Below, piece after piece: positions 43,601 to 56,801 of a stretch of DNA of 64,000 nucleotides. Location of the stretch: NCBI GenBank assembly GCA_035771175.1, contig CM069598.1:1677831-1741830 (forward strand), read 5' to 3'. The position numbers and the translations under genes are program-made. The DNA comes from Paratinospora sagittata. Its lineage: Eukaryota; Streptophyta; Magnoliopsida; Ranunculales; Menispermaceae. Within the stretch, counting starts at the first letter, position 1; each line of letters begins with the position of its first letter. The notes under the pieces are model-generated. The model ran no database searches. It was given only the letters and a program-made list of their open reading frames with translations, and was not told where the DNA came from.

Positions 43601-46169
43601 TTCGATACCTGAAGCAATACCAGCAGCCGCACCAGCTGCAACAAGAGCTATCCTTCTTTCTCTGTTGTTCTCCATCATCTCTGAACACCCATTGGCACAT
43701 GATTTTCCAATATCAACACTTGGACCTTCAGGGCCCAAAGAACAGCCAGTACCTAAAGTGACAGCAGCCTGGATTGCCTTTATTGCGGGAAATATTCCAG
43801 CAAGCAAATCGAAGCCCTGCCTTGGAGAAGATCTAGACTGCTTTATTTGGTCAAATATCTCAAGCAATCCATGCATCATGCCAACAAAAATTCCACCTGT
43901 CACAGGGATCAACAGTATCCGATGCCATGTATCAGCTAGTCTCTGTAAGCGAAGCCAAGCAGCACCCTCATTTGGAGTACCAGCCCAAGCCCATTCATGT
44001 ATTACTTGCACCTACATAGATGCCTGAGCATCAGAAACATGCAAATACAATAGAATAGAAAAGCCTCATTGCAATCAAACAAGCCTCATATGACTAATAG
44101 CCATGACAATAAAACAAAATCATAGAAATTGTACAAATACAAAACTAAGTTAGTTCCTTATTTGATAAGACTGTTTTCAAATGAACATGTTAATAAGTTA
44201 TTAATTGGTCTAGAGAAGAAATCTAGAAAAAACATAATGGATGAAAAAAATCAAACAAAATCATTTCCAATATATGATATGAAATTGCTGGGAAACTATA
44301 AAGTTACTTGAACATAATATTTCTCTTAGCAAGATATGTTAAGTTGCATAGAATTTAGGGATTGAACTTCTTGCTCTTTAAGAATGTCAAGTAATAATTT
44401 GTAGTAAAAAAAAACCCTTCTATTCTAACTTTTCTATCCAGCATACTCAACACAACTAAGCCTTTTCCCAACCAACTACATGAGTAGGCTACATGAATTT
44501 GCTTCCTCCACTCTGCTTGATCAAGGTCTAAGTCGACTCTTAACTTACAAATAGTTATATCTTTCTTAATTATTTCTATCATGTTATTTTAAGTATTCCT
44601 CTATCTCTATCAATACTACTGATTGTTAAGAAGGCACTCTTCCTAATTGGAACATCTAAAGGTCCTTGTTGTTTGTGTCCAAACAACCTTAATTGGCGTT
44701 CTCTTATTTTATCTTCAATTGGGGCCACTCCGACTAGTTGTCGAATATGTTCATTTCTAATTCTATCTTTCGATGTTTTACTACATATCCATTTTAACGT
44801 AAGCATATTCATTACACTTAGTTTGTTCAAAATTGTTTCTTTATTGCTCGATATTCTGTTCCATATAGCACAACTAGCCTAAAGTAGTTTCATCAAATTT
44901 CCTTTCAACTTCAATTGGATGCATCAAAAGTACTCATCAATTATCCTACTTTAACTCTATGATTTGCATTTGTACCTATTTCACCTTCTTGACGAATAAT
45001 GGATCCCAAATACCTAAATTTTTCACTCCTTGATATCTATTGGCTTTCAATCTTCACTTCTCCTTCATTTGTATTTTTACTTCCTTTAAAATCACATTTA
45101 ATGTATTAGGGTTTTAGTCCTACTAATCTTGAATTCTTTAGATTCTAAAGTCTATCTCCAAACCTCTAGCTTAGCATTTACTCTAGATTTAGTTTTATCA
45201 ATCAACACTATATCATCAACAGATAACATACACCACGGAACATCTTCTTGAATAAACTTTCAGTCCATGCATGATTCTAGAAAACAAAGAAAGACTCAAC
45301 AGTCTTTTCAGTTGCAAACTGGTCCAGAAGACTTAAGCAGGATGAACCCACAAAATGTCTCCGTCAAGAGCTTCAAAATTCTTGATGTTGAATTGCCTAT
45401 AAGACTAATAAAGACCAGCTGCAGCAACTTTTATCACAAATTTGAATCAGGAACTATAATACATACAAATAGTGGAACAAGGATTTTCTTCTATTTCCAT
45501 TTTTAACCTAGAAAGAAAAATAGTTTTTGGACAATTAAGATCTAGCGACCAGAATCCTACTCCTTGCAGATCGCAAACTTAAAACGATTATAGTGACAAA
45601 TGATATATAGCATCCAAGTAGTACATAGTTAACCTTGAAATATGACCATCCAGGCTCCAAGAGTAAATGCATCATAATCAGATGCAATAGATCTAAAAAT
45701 AAGAAAAGTGCATACACAATTGACCAGACTTTGAAGACATCAACAGAATACATCAATGCGGTGGTAATGGTAATGCCACGCACTAGTGAAATCAAAACAA
45801 AGACTATCTAATATAAGGAGTAATTAAATTAATGAAAACCTCAAGGAAATAAGAATTAAAATAATAATGAAAGCTCACTCCACGATTGAAAGCTGCAACA
45901 CAGATGCCAGTGGCAAGGCCGAGAAGACAACCGATGAGCAACAACGCCCACTCCGGCGGGGCGCCATCTCCGAGCGTGTCCGGCGAAGACGGATCGTCAC
46001 CGGAATGCTTCCGACTCAGCCTTCTACCTGAAAGCCGTCGATCCAATTGGTTCAGTAGACCATTGATTCCTTTCCTCTTCCCCCTCTGTGACTCCAAATC
46101 CGGTTCTGAAGCTGATGAATTCGACCTAAGTAGAATCGCGTGGTCGTTCTTGAAATCTCCTCCCGACAT
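37655..46169 (-). CDS. CLC-F: Chloride channel/transporter of CLC-f type with C-terminal CBS pair
   Basis: Nine exons on the minus strand (46169-45879, 44011-43609, 42545-42351, 42009-41555, 41413-41309, 39862-39629, 39516-39298, 38384-38152, 37730-37655) join in phase to 736 residues; Arabidopsis CLC-f is a little longer. The cytosolic N-terminus is Arg/Ser-rich, then the CLC membrane domain has GCSLGPEGPSVDIGKSCANG (the GxEGP signature with the gating glutamate), GIASGFNAAVAGCFFAIE, SAFTxP-type FTVPTYELKSAAELPLYL, GLGAGIIALRYPGILYWG, KGSGLVGGLYAPSLMIGAAVGAVFG and GMAATLASNCSVPLTSVLLLFELT. Two CBS motifs follow (VMSKNYVKI..., and CVVSSICTRG...KELMEAKGIKQLPVV). CLC-e/f proteins are the cyanobacteria-like plant branch; CLC-f is reported in Golgi/TGN. 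Exon 9 is short and poorly conserved but phase-consistent. It adjoins BRL1 in Arabidopsis and here lies about 13 kb from it. Confidence 0.92.
39085..39285 (+). mobile_element. Possible SINE in CLC-f intron
   Basis: The stretch has 'caaaggttcgaggtttaact' (box-B-like), then 'ctaggaggtgaaggg', and ends in an A-rich tail at 39245-39272, next to a repeat of the flank 'aacttgaaagcttcaa' (39083-39098 and 39272-39288). The direct repeat on both sides of an A-tailed segment supports a retroposed insertion of about 175 bp. The box A is not clear. Confidence 0.5.
40817..41033. mobile_element. Possible Tourist/Harbinger-like MITE in CLC-f intron
   Basis: The segment opens with GCCCCATTTGGTTCATG and closes with CTCAAACCAAACAGCC, imperfect inverted ends around TTTGGTT. 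TTTGGTT-containing ends and flanking TAA-like bases are typical of PIF/Harbinger MITEs. The inverted repeat is short and the target duplication not clean, so this is tentative. Confidence 0.4.
44420..45240 (-). mobile_element. Degenerate RTE-type LINE fragment in CLC-f intron 1
   Basis: On the minus strand, and so in the same orientation as CLC-f, broken frames spell the C-terminal part of an RTE-clade reverse transcriptase: a DDIVLID remnant near 45200, KFRYLGSIIRQEGEI near 45010, then MNMLTLKWICSKTSKDRIRNEHIRQ and GVAPIEDKIRERQLRLFGH at 44680-44810, and WRKQIHVA near 44500. Many stops and frameshifts are present. The 3' tail wording (aactaagccttttccc on the plus strand) also appears near 1425 in the CSN6 intron. 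Confidence 0.75.
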
Positions 46170-49100
46170 TATTTTCAACTATCTTCTCGCATCTAGAAAT
46201 CCAAACATAAGCGCAAACCTAAAATAAGAAATCTTATAAAGCGTGATCTTCTTTGATTTATGGGAGGCTGTGGAGAGCGAGGAAGTGAGCGAGATCGTCA
46301 GACTTCCCTGCTCGCCTCCGATCTTCTACCGCGGTGGTATATAAATTTATGCGCGAAAATACACAAATTTTGGCTTCCATTTTCTTTCACCAGCGTGTTT
46401 TTTTCCTTTCTTTTGATATACGTGTATCAAATCAACAAGTTGGTGGGGGAATGCGTAATGCGCACCGGTGTCACTTAATCAGGTACATACTAGAATAGTC
46501 ACAGTGGGTCCACCACCACGACGCCGCGCCTATGAGAGTACGCCTCGCACCGGCCGAAATCCTCTGCGCGCATTCTTTACTATTATTCCGTGGTCCCCGA
46601 TGTATGAGAACCGAATTTTCTAATCAGTTTTCCACCGTATGATCTTCATAATGGGGGTATTGACGTGTCTCGCTATTAGTGGCTGTAGCCATGGACGTTG
46701 GATGAGGAGTGGGATGACTTAAGGTATTTGGACCCACCAGCCTACTCGACCGGTGGACACGCCTCGTGCTATTTTCTGGATTCATTTGTGGTATATGGTT
46801 GACACGGAGACAGGAGTTGTGGTTTTGTGCGGTGGTTTTAGTTTACATTTTTCTTTTCCTTTTCTTCTTTGAATTTTTTTTTTTTAAATCTTGATTCGTT
46901 AAAATAAAAATTATTGTGAAATATTCTCCCCTTGGAAAATTATTCTCCCCTTTAATATCTTATCTTTTTTAACTAATTAACTTCATTTTGAAATATTCGG
47001 AAGTTATGTAATCTGCTAGCTATTCCTAGGTGCAAAAACGAAAATTAGAGCCTTACTATATTGGTCGTCAGAGCGAATTATTGTAAATTAAATAAATAAA
47101 TAAAAAGCGGTTCAATTGAAATGATAGTAGAGACTTAAAAAAAAAATTGAGTTACTTTCTTCCTTGAAGTTGAAGTACATAGTTTACGGTTATCGATGAG
47201 ATTTTAAAAAATATCAACTATGTATTGCCACTCTTGAACATATAGAAAAAGGGTGTTTTGCTCTATGATGATTGATCCGACTAAAATGAATTAGTAATAA
47301 AATATAGAGTTTATTGATTGAAAGTAGATAGGTTTAACTTTAAAAAATAAGTATTGGAACTTAAATTTTAGTAAAAATATAGGTCGGTGATCTAAGGTGC
47401 TTGGAGATCGGAACTCACATTTTTAAATAAAAATAATAAAAAATAAACTTTATTTAAGGAAAAATAAATAAATTAGCTCTTCATTCAGGCGGCCTTTTAT
47501 TAGTTTTCACATATTGACAGCCACGTGTCTTTAAATAAGAAATGAGCCACTTCCCCATATATCATGACAAACAAAATACTAAGCAATAAAAAATGGGGTT
47601 TATGTGGCTAAAAATTAATTAAAGTTTTTATTGTGATTGAATTTACTATATATGTTTATAAACAAACTGCCCTATTACTTTCATCTTCCATAAATATAAA
47701 CCATCTTAATTAAGAGCACTACTCGTGAGGTATTTATTTATTTATTTATTTTTATTATTTTAAATCTTTTTTTATTTTTTTATTATCGGAATTTCGACGT
47801 CCAGGTAATGTCCTCATTCCATTTTACAGCGAGATTAATTCACACGTACTCGAAGTAACTGTTGGACGTCGAAATGAGAACCTCTAAAAAATGAGAAAGC
47901 TAGAAAAAAGATTATTTAAAATTAAATAACTAAGTCATCATCATAATATTTTGTTTTTATTAATTTAAACTTTTAATTGATTCACCAAAGCTATTGGTCC
48001 ATGTTTTGTTTCTTCAGAAGCCCCCTAAAATTAGACATGTTCTTTCATTACAAATGACCCTACCTATATAGGTGATGGGTGGTGTTGTTAATTATATAAA
48101 TATATAATGCATGAAAACACGAATATGATTTAAATAATTGATGATAAATTAGCTTTCTATTTTCTTAAATCCATGCATAAAAGTTTATACTTATTTTGTA
48201 GTGGTTTATAATGTATCACGTGTTTACATTGTACGTACCACCTTAGAGAAATTGTTTATTTTACGTTGTGATCTATAGGTATTTGGTAATAACAATCTAG
48301 TCACGAAATTATTCTACAACTTCAACTTAGATTGAAGGGCAAGCATAAGTATAATGACGTGTTCAAAGTCAAAAATATCAAGAGCTTCATGCATTCTTTT
48401 GTTTTAAATTATTACTTGGTATATATAGAATCCTTAAATGAGCAAGAGCAAAATCCTTTTGGTCAAATAAGCCGACATAAACAGGTTAATTTGATAAACT
48501 TAAGCATAATATAATAATCAAGCTGTAATACATACGATAATTCAATAAATTAAGTAAGTTTTGAAAATAAAGTTATGATTTAGAAAACTATATATACTAT
48601 ACATGTTCTCATATCATATATATATAGAAAATTTTGAATCTAGACATTTATTTATATATAGAATAGGGTGGAAGAGAGACAAAGGTTTTCATACTGGAAA
48701 ACAATATTGTTGTAAAAAATGTTTAATCAATTGAGTAGCTACGTGTTTTAATTAAAAGGCGAGTCGAAGAGGTTGCTTCTAGGTGTTGTTCAAGTAATCG
48801 AAGTCTCTCTAGGATCAAAAAGTATAAATATATAAAAGAGAGGGAAAGTGAAGCTGAAGAGGCTGAAGAGGAGAAAAATAAAATAAAATAAGGTAAAATT
48901 CCAACCCAAACGACAAGCTCTTTGAATGGAGTCAATAATAATAATAATCTAAAACTAAAAGGGTTGGAGGAGAGAAGGGCAATATGGTCATTGGAGGAAA
49001 TCGCGTTCGTGTGTTCAAAAAAACAGAAGAGAGGAGTGGCAGTGGCATAAGGTGTAATTGTGTTGAAAAGTTGTGGGTACATAAGAGGACGACAATACGC

Positions 49101-49304
49101 GCATCACATGGATAGGCCATCCATGGGTGGGGGGGGAGGATGGGAAAGATGAAAGATGGATGATGATAAATGTTAAATGATAAATGATAAATGATACATA
49201 ACATTACATGATAAAAACAAAACAAAAATCAAAGTGAGAAAAAAAAAAAAAAAAAAAAGAGAGAAGGGGTAAGGTAATAGAGTAGGTATGAGAAAGGATA
49301 GGGG

Positions 49305-49343
<39 letters not shown>

Positions 49344-51047
49344 CTCTCTTGCGCTTAGTCTTGAAAACCCCAATAGCTCAACGCAATAACCCATCCCTCT
49401 TTTCTGTTCTTTCCTTTTTCTTCTTTCTTTCTCACACTCCTCAGTAATCACTACCAACAGTTCATTAGCTAGCTTCGTTTGTGTTTCAGAGAAGAAGGAG
49501 AGGAAGGAGAGGATACATAGTATACGCGTATGGTATATATGGTAGAGAGTGTGGTGATGATGATCATACGTGGGTAATGAACGGTATGTGATGTGATGGG
49601 ATGGGAGAGGGGGTATGTATGTGTATCAAAAAGAGTATGAGAGGAAGGGGTGGGGTTGGGGTTGGGATTGGGGAAGAGAGAAGATGAGGGAGAGAGAGAG
49701 AGAGAGAGGTGTGGTGTTTTAATGGTACAAATAATAGATCTTGTTTTTGGGTGGAGAACCTGATGCTGATACCCCGCACCCCCCCTTCTTTTGTTGTTGT
49801 AGTTGATGTGTGAGTGGGTGGTGCCGATTTCTTCTTCCTGCTTTCTCTTCTCTTCATTTGTCTCTTTTAATTTAATTTCCTTGGCAACCCAACGCGGGCT
49901 CAACCCTCCTCTTGCTCATCGTCAAAAGGTTTGTGTGATTTTTGGGACTTGGTTTTCTCGCCTTCAATTTCTGTGCTTTAATCATCATCTTCATCATCTT
50001 CTTCGACTGTTTTAATTTCATCATCCCTTTTGGTGGTTTCCTTCGGATTGATTTGCTTAATAAAATCTACACTCTCGTTTCTTCTGATGTTGCGTTTTGG
50101 AACCACACGCGTCTATTATGACCTTTCTTCAACACACCAGCTCCTTCCTCGTGATTTCATGCTCTTATCCTCCTTCCTTCCGCTCAGTTTCCTTGCTCCC
50201 TTCCCTTTCCCTTATTTTATGGGTCTCTGCTACTTTCTTCTTAGTTACCTTATTTCCTTTTACTGATATTAATCTATATTCTCTCTGGTGTTTTCGTGTT
50301 TTGGTTCGCGTGGATATGGATTTGGGTTCATGTATACATCGTATACTCTTCTTTATTTCCGCTTGGCGGTTGCTTTGGGTTTGGTTGATTTCCTCTCTCT
50401 TGATGATCTTCTTAATCTCACTCGATTTCGGCTTAGGATTGGTGTTCTATTTTTTCGAAAATATATTGAATTTATCCACATAAAATAACCTAGCTAGTGG
50501 CGACTTCCAACCTTTGAATCTTTGAATATTTTGATGTTTGATCTTTGATCTTTGATTTTTTATTTTATCTTAGTTCGTTGTCTGAGTTTCTCTTTCAATT
50601 TGCTCCTTGATTTCGCTGGAGAGTCTACCACTGTTACTCATCCCCCTGAGCACACATAAAATAACGTTCTAGAAGCATTTATGACTTCTTTATAAGTGTG
50701 GTTTTCATTTTTTTTTCCTTATCTGTCATTTTGCAGGCTCCAAACGAGAAAACCAAGCGCTAATTTACTTTTCGGCCTCCCATTTATTTTCCTGCTCCTG
50801 CTTCTTTTGGTTGTGTGGTTTCGCTGCTGCTGCTGGTGGTGGTGGTAGTGGCGGCGCCGGCCGAGACGGCGACGGTGACGGTGAGACGGTGGTGGTGGTT
50901 GTGGTGGTTTTGTCTGAGTTGGTGTGGCGATCGAGTTTCTCAGGCGATTGTTATGCTGGAAACTAAGTATAAGATCAGTGTGAGTTTGAGAGCAAGCTCT
51001 TGTGACTGTTACAGAAGCAGCACAAGAAGAGAGAAGCTTTTCTGCAG
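46170..51047. promoter_or_regulatory. Divergent intergenic region between CLC-f and HAP8-like genes
   Basis: The 4.9 kb between two start codons contain no supported gene. The left part is the CLC-f promoter. The right part is low-complexity: a poly(A)/(T) run near 49240-49258, a (CT)n tract at 49305-49340, a (GA)n tract near 49690-49708, and a Gly/Pro-coding GGTGGTGG tract near 50830-50910. An acceptor-like TTTTGCAG ending at 50736 suggests a spliced leader for the HAP8-like gene. Open frames in 48723-49903 are purine/pyrimidine-biased shadows. Confidence 0.55.
49305..49340. repeat. (CT)n microsatellite
   Basis: There are about eighteen uninterrupted CT units in the HAP8-like upstream region, close to a long A run at 49240-49258. 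CT-rich tracts are common near plant transcription starts; no function is claimed. Confidence 0.9.
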
Positions 51048-51105
51048 ATGTTATCCACTGAAAATCCACCAGATCCCCCATGTTCATGCAAGGTTTCTGG
51101 ACTGA
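50953..51105 (+). promoter_or_regulatory. Upstream ORF overlapping the HAP8-like start
   Basis: An ATG at 50953 opens a 50-residue frame that runs past the main ATG (51048) in a different frame and stops at 51105. If the leader begins upstream of 50953, this overlapping ORF would compete with the main start. It is rich in Cys, Ser and Arg and resembles no known peptide to me. Confidence 0.4.
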
Positions 51106-54100
51106 AAAACGATGACAGGCGGCCTTCTGATGATGATGATAAGCTTACCATCTTAAACAGTACTACTGGACTAGTTGATGATGATGATGATAAACATAAG
51201 CTTCCTTCCTTCTCTATAAGGTATCTTCTTCTTCGATCCCTTCCTTTCTTTTGTTCTCTTGTCGATCTTTAAAGGAACTGAGAGCTCACATCTGTCCTTT
51301 TGTTTTCCAATCGTTAGGAGATCTCCGATCATCCTCCGAGAGTTTCTTCGACTTAGATCCAGTGCTCATGGTTGCTCCATATGTGGATTTCTTCCTTTGA
51401 TTCTACAGTTTTTTTCATTTAGTATAGTCTCCAGTTTTCCGATCTTGTTGATTCTTTTGGGGTTTTTTTTTTGTTTTTATAACCCGATGAACCTTTTCAT
51501 GGAGATCTCTTTTTCGTAGTGTTGGTGTGGCTGATTGATGATGTGTATTGATCGTGTAGCGATCTCATATTCATGTCTAATCCTACTTTTTTGTTTATGC
51601 TGATTTTAGAGCCTTTTTCTTCTTTCCCTTGTTGGTCTTTTTTATGATTTCATGTTAACTTGGGGGCATCTGATGCGTTTCGACGATTTTAATCGTCAAG
51701 GTTTACTGCTATTTCTTGGTTACTCGTTACTTCTTCCATTTCATCTCTTCTCTCTTCCTTTTTTCTACTTCTTTTCTTCTGGGTTTATTGATATTGCTAG
51801 ATATAATTTGAATAATTTATCTGATGCGTCTCCTAATCCCATGGCAAAGATTTCGACATTTCTCTATTGTCAAATATTTTGTCGATTCATGTCCCCTCCA
51901 CCCCCCTTCTTCAACTTCTGTTCTTCTGTTCTAAGATTTAGTCGCCCCCTTTTGTTTTTGTTTATATAGTACTTCTGATTCTTTGATTTTTGTGAGATTT
52001 GGTAATCTTTAGCTCCCTAAATTAATTTACTGTTCGTCGTGCAGAGATTATGTTTTCACAGCCCGTCATAAGAATATTGGGACGAACTGGCCATTTCCAC
52101 AGAAGTACTTGCAGCTTTGCTTGCGACATGGAATTAAGGACCTATTGCCGCCGTTTGAGCCTCCTGATTCAGTAAGAGATCGATCCCGTAGATCTTATCG
52201 GGAGGTGTTCCAAGCTGAAAGGAGTAAAAATAGTAGAGTTGAGGTTGGTTTGCATGATGAAGTAAATGAAAGTGTCCATGTGGGTCAAACTGACAAAAAT
52301 TCCTGTAAAAAAGCTGATCACTCGGTTGTGAGATCGTTGGATCAAGCTTTATCACAGTTGCCGGAGAAGCTAACGTTTCCCAATCATGTGAGAGATGAAG
52401 AAGTTCCATCCACAGTAATTAGGCGTGAGGAATGCAAAAAACACTTGGTTCCCACAAACATACCTCCTTGTCCGGTCCCAGAAGCTCCCACCACTTTGAC
52501 AGAACTCAATGTTTTAGAGCCTCCTCGTTTGACCCAGAAGAACGAGACAGCGGTGGAAACATCAGGAAAGAAGTACAGGTTGATAGTAAAATTGGGTTCC
52601 ATATCTGATCCTAGCCGAGCTGAACATACCCCGTCCAGCACCACAACCATATCAGAACCTATGGCCTCAAAAGTTTGCCCTGTTTGTAAAACGTTTTCAT
52701 CAACTTCTAACACCACCTTGAATGCTCATATCGATCAGTGCCTCTCTGTGGAGTCAAATTCCAAGTGGGCCATTGATGCTGCAAAGCTAACCAAACATAG
52801 AATAAAGCCGAGGAAGATGAGGTCAATGGTAGACATCTATGTGACGGCCCCACGATGCACCCTAGAAGATCTTGATCGCCGGAATGGTACTAATTGGGCT
52901 ACAGATTTAAGCTTGATCAATACAGAAGCCAAGGTTGCTGCTGAAGGCAAAAGGAAAAGGCCTTCTTGTGCTGGTCTCCCAGATGTGGGTGATGAAGGCG
53001 CAGTGTATTTTGATTCAAATGGTACAAAAGTTCGGATTCTATCCAAATTCTGTGATCCATCAGTTTCAACACTAGGAGAGGATTCCAGACCAAGAAAGAA
53101 TGTGAATGACAGTACACAAAGGAAGACTAGTTCAATTGATCAGAAAATACACGTTGGACCAAAGCATTCTGGCTATTTGAGACCCAAGATTCAAAACAAA
53201 AATTCATGTCATCCGTTGCTGGATGCAGCTGGGGTAAATCTTTCACATCTTCTTTATTTTCTCTATTTTGCTTTTTCTATCAAAGTTCATTGCATTTGTT
53301 ATTCATTTCACTGGGGAAAAGTTGACGAATTTGATTCCTCCAGTTAGTACCTTGTCTGTTAAGGTGAACCATGTCAAGTTTTAGCATTCTATATCTTGAA
53401 ACTATTTACATTATCAGTCCTCAAAATCATTATGAATTTCACACCCTTTGATGGCTTTGAACTACCTGGTCCTTTTTTTTGACAGCTTCGACTCAATCTA
53501 GTCTTGTAGGATTTTTTGTTTCCTATTTATTTTATTTTACTTTTGTGTGTGTTTGTGTTGGAAAATCTGCGTCAAATTATCGTCAAGTGAACCTTAGAAT
53601 TATGTTATTTCCTCATATCTTTTGATTTTACCATAACTGAGCCATCTCCCTTTTTGCACTGAAATTTAAATTTCTCTGATAGCGCTATTTTGAAATGCCT
53701 TCTTATGATTTAGTCAATAGTCATATGTTTTTGTAACTGTTGGTGGACAGATTTGTGGAGCACCAGAAGCTGAACATGTGATGGTCAAAAAGCAGAAGGA
53801 AGAATCTCTTTCTCAACTTCTGAAAACTCGAGGGCAGACCACTCACAGTGAGTCTGGAACTTTAAGGCAGTGGGTTTGCTCCAAACGCACTGGTCTTTTG
53901 AAGAAACTTAATGGCAAGTGTATTCCAAAAGGTTTGGGACCTTCATTGCCCGTGACAAGGGATCCATTAGTTAAGAATAGCCAATTTGATCTTGATAATT
54001 CTATAGTGGAGGGAAATCACATGCTGAAATTCCGGAATCCACCAGAGAAGGCCATTTCTTCTCCAAATAGCAAGTACACAGAGAGTGTGTCATATGGATG

Positions 54101-56801
54101 CCAAACTAACAGCAGTGAAGAGAAATCTTCGAAGCCACATGAGAGTAATTCTAATCAATTGATCAATGATAACACCTTTTCTACTGATGCTGCTTGTGCA
54201 ATGGAACTTTCAAGATCTTCAGGAAAGTTTTCTACATATCCTAGAAGCAAAAGAATAGAAGTTCATGCAGATCGAATTAAGAGTTCAGACAGTGTGCCAA
54301 GAATGGTATTGAAACCATCTCAGGCGTCTCAATTGTTTTCTGTAAGGGGCAGGAAATTCTCAACTTTGAGAAATGGATTAGTAGCTCGAGAATCGTTTCC
54401 TAATTCTAAATCCAATAAACGTAGCAAACGGTCAACCTTGAAGAAGTCACGAATGCATCGGTCCATTTCTGAAATGGCTGAACATGTACGGAGAGCACCT
54501 TCTCAGTTGGATGAACAATATGATCAGATTCATGATTCTTTTGGAAATCTATCCGGGTCCTCTAACCAGATACGAAGGACCTATAAATTAGATGCTTCAA
54601 GTGAGGCTAGGACGCTTGGAACAGAAGCATTCACAAGAGAACTTACTGTCGGTGGAAGGAGAGGTCATAAGTCCAGGAAAGAGGTAGAAGATTCAAGTAT
54701 TTCAGGAAGGGAGGATCCCACGGCTATGAATTCTTCTTTTTCTGGATCAGAAGTCTGTGGTCTTGATCTTGGGTCAACGGTTGATTCTCAGGTTAGAGTT
54801 TCCTGCATGCAATTCCAGTGTAGTGATACTGTTACATACAAAGAAGATGGGCGGGAAACTGGCACTGAGGTATTGCTCCACAAGGACAATGTTTTTAGGA
54901 ATTTTTCCCACGAAGCTGTTGGAAGAACTGTTAATAGATCAAGTAAAAGCTTAGATGTGGAACTTCAGAAGACAAACATTACTTCTGATGCCAATTCCAA
55001 CTCTTTGCTATCTAATGGGGAGCATAGAAGACTTTTATTTGGATATGAACCACCGACACCTCTCACAGAATGCCTGTCTGACAATCAAGTTACATGTGCC
55101 AATGATGGTGGTGCTGGGATTTTTCAGAACACTTTAGTTGGATTGAACTCTCATTGTAGAGTTGGTGAAAAAACCTGTTCTTCCCAAGTTCAATTTGCAG
55201 GATGTGGAACTGTTCTTACACATATTCCAGGATCACTGTTGCCGGGGCCTGGGGATTTGGGTTTTCCTGAAGATCATCGGGATCACTTGTCATTGGCATC
55301 AAGCAAGATCCTATCTTCTCAAGATTTACATGTGGTTGATAGAGACACATCGGGTTCTCCTGTTTCTGCAAGCTCAACCATCTCTCACCCCCTAATTGCT
55401 AGATCTGATTCTAATTTCTCAGCACCAGAATCATCTGTAAAACCTTCTGAAGTTCAAGACAAGTTTGTTTCAGGCTTCTATGCTGGCAGCTCAGAACCAG
55501 TGGCTGGAAATGCTTCCACATTTTCTTCTGTGGATGCAGCAGAAAGAATGACTATAGATTCTGCTAGTCATAGAGGTACAAGATTATCTACAGAAGAGGG
55601 GTCTCCTAAGCTTGCAGACGATCTACCTTGTTGTGCACAGAAGGAGAGTATCTTTCTAGATGCTGCCTTAACCTATCAGGATTCAAAAATCCCTAGACAA
55701 TGTACCATGAATGTGATGACGCAGCCTGCAAAGGAGAAGCAGGTTGCTTATACTCTAAATAACAGGCCTGAAAGAAATGACAAGATGGTTGTACCTATCG
55801 TTGAATTACCCGAGGGTCGTTTTACCATGAAAGGACCTTCTGCTCCTATTCAAAAGGTTCCCGGTCATGGTGGTTTCTGTTCTGCTGGTCCATCCTCTCA
55901 GATTCATCAGGTGCAGTCCCCTACAAATCCCATCCTAAGGTTGATGGGGAAGAACTTAATGGTTGTAAACAAAGAGGAAGATGCATCTGTGCAAATCACA
56001 CAGCCATCCTCAGGTGTTCTGAATGAATATACAGATACAAGGTATTGTAACCTTCTTGGATTCTCTAACAACAGTGCTACAAGTCAGGACCACTCGTCAT
56101 TATGTCACACAGTTCCAGAAGGTTTTGCCATCTTCAGGCAAGATTCAGGTGATCCACTTTCACAATGTTTTGATTTTAACATCCCAAGAGGCGGAAGAAC
56201 CCCACAACTACCAGTGGGCAATTGTAATAACTTGGATATGGAGGTGTTTCCAAATTCCTCCTTGGTGCAGCATGGGATTAGGGGTGGAATTAATTTCCAG
56301 GCCCAAGGGAAGCTACCTGTTAGCAGACCAATGTCCTCGTTTGCTTACGATGCTGAGAGAGGTGCTTCTTCTCCATGCCTCCAAGACCTGAATTCTGTTT
56401 CTGCAGCTCAAGCTTCTGGAGGTCTGATGCGAGAGGTAATAGTAATTGATGACTCTCCTGAAAATGAGGCTGAATCAAGAATGATTTATGCTGAACACTC
56501 CCACTGGAGACAATCTTCTCATATGGGAAATCTTCCTCCAACAGCTTCATGTTCAAATTTGAGGCACACGAGTGCATTTTCTTGTCAAATGGCGTCAAAC
56601 CCTTTTTCACCAAGGGAGCTATCAGGAAGCTCTAGGTCAAGTTTCTCAATGCCGTGCCCTACCAGGGGAAATGCAAGTCCACTGAAGTGGGGAGATAATT
56701 CTGACTTATCTGCTGTGCAACTGGGGACTCCTTTTATGGGTAGAACACCTTTCGCAAGTCATCTATGCCCTACAATGTATTATTCTCCAAGCATGTCATG
56801 A
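51048..56801 (+). CDS. HAP8: HAPLESS8-like nuclear protein with UBZ-type zinc finger
   Basis: Three exons (51048-51220, 52045-53233, 53751-56801) join in phase to 1470 residues. The N-terminus is MLSTENPPDPPCSCKV, then KLPSFSIRDYVFTARHKNIGTNWPFPQK and LCLRHGIKDLLPPFE across the first splice; this block is the hallmark of the plant family that includes Arabidopsis HAP8 (At5g56250). At about residues 267-290 is a UBZ4/Rad18-like finger, CPVCKTFSSTSNTTLNAHIDQC (Cys-x2-Cys ... His-x3-Cys). The large last exon is Ser/Asn-rich, low-complexity and probably disordered, with basic patches (SNKRSKRSTLKKSR) that could be nuclear signals, and a conserved-looking QDLNSV...EVIVIDDSPE segment near the C-terminus. 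HAP8 was named from pollen-tube defects; its molecular role is unknown to me. At 1470 residues it is longer than the Arabidopsis protein as I recall it. Confidence 0.82.

Noticed and set aside
48723..49903. Several overlapping minus-strand open frames of 94-144 codons
   Set aside because: They come from purine/pyrimidine-biased low-complexity DNA with (CT)n and A runs. Translations are Leu/Phe/Ser- or Arg/Glu-rich repeats without domains or splice support.
53234..53347. Read-through of HAP8-like exon 2 to the stop at 53347
   Set aside because: The sequence after GCTGGG|GTAAATC becomes T-rich with hydrophobic codons, a good donor is present, and exon 3 continues in phase from 53751.
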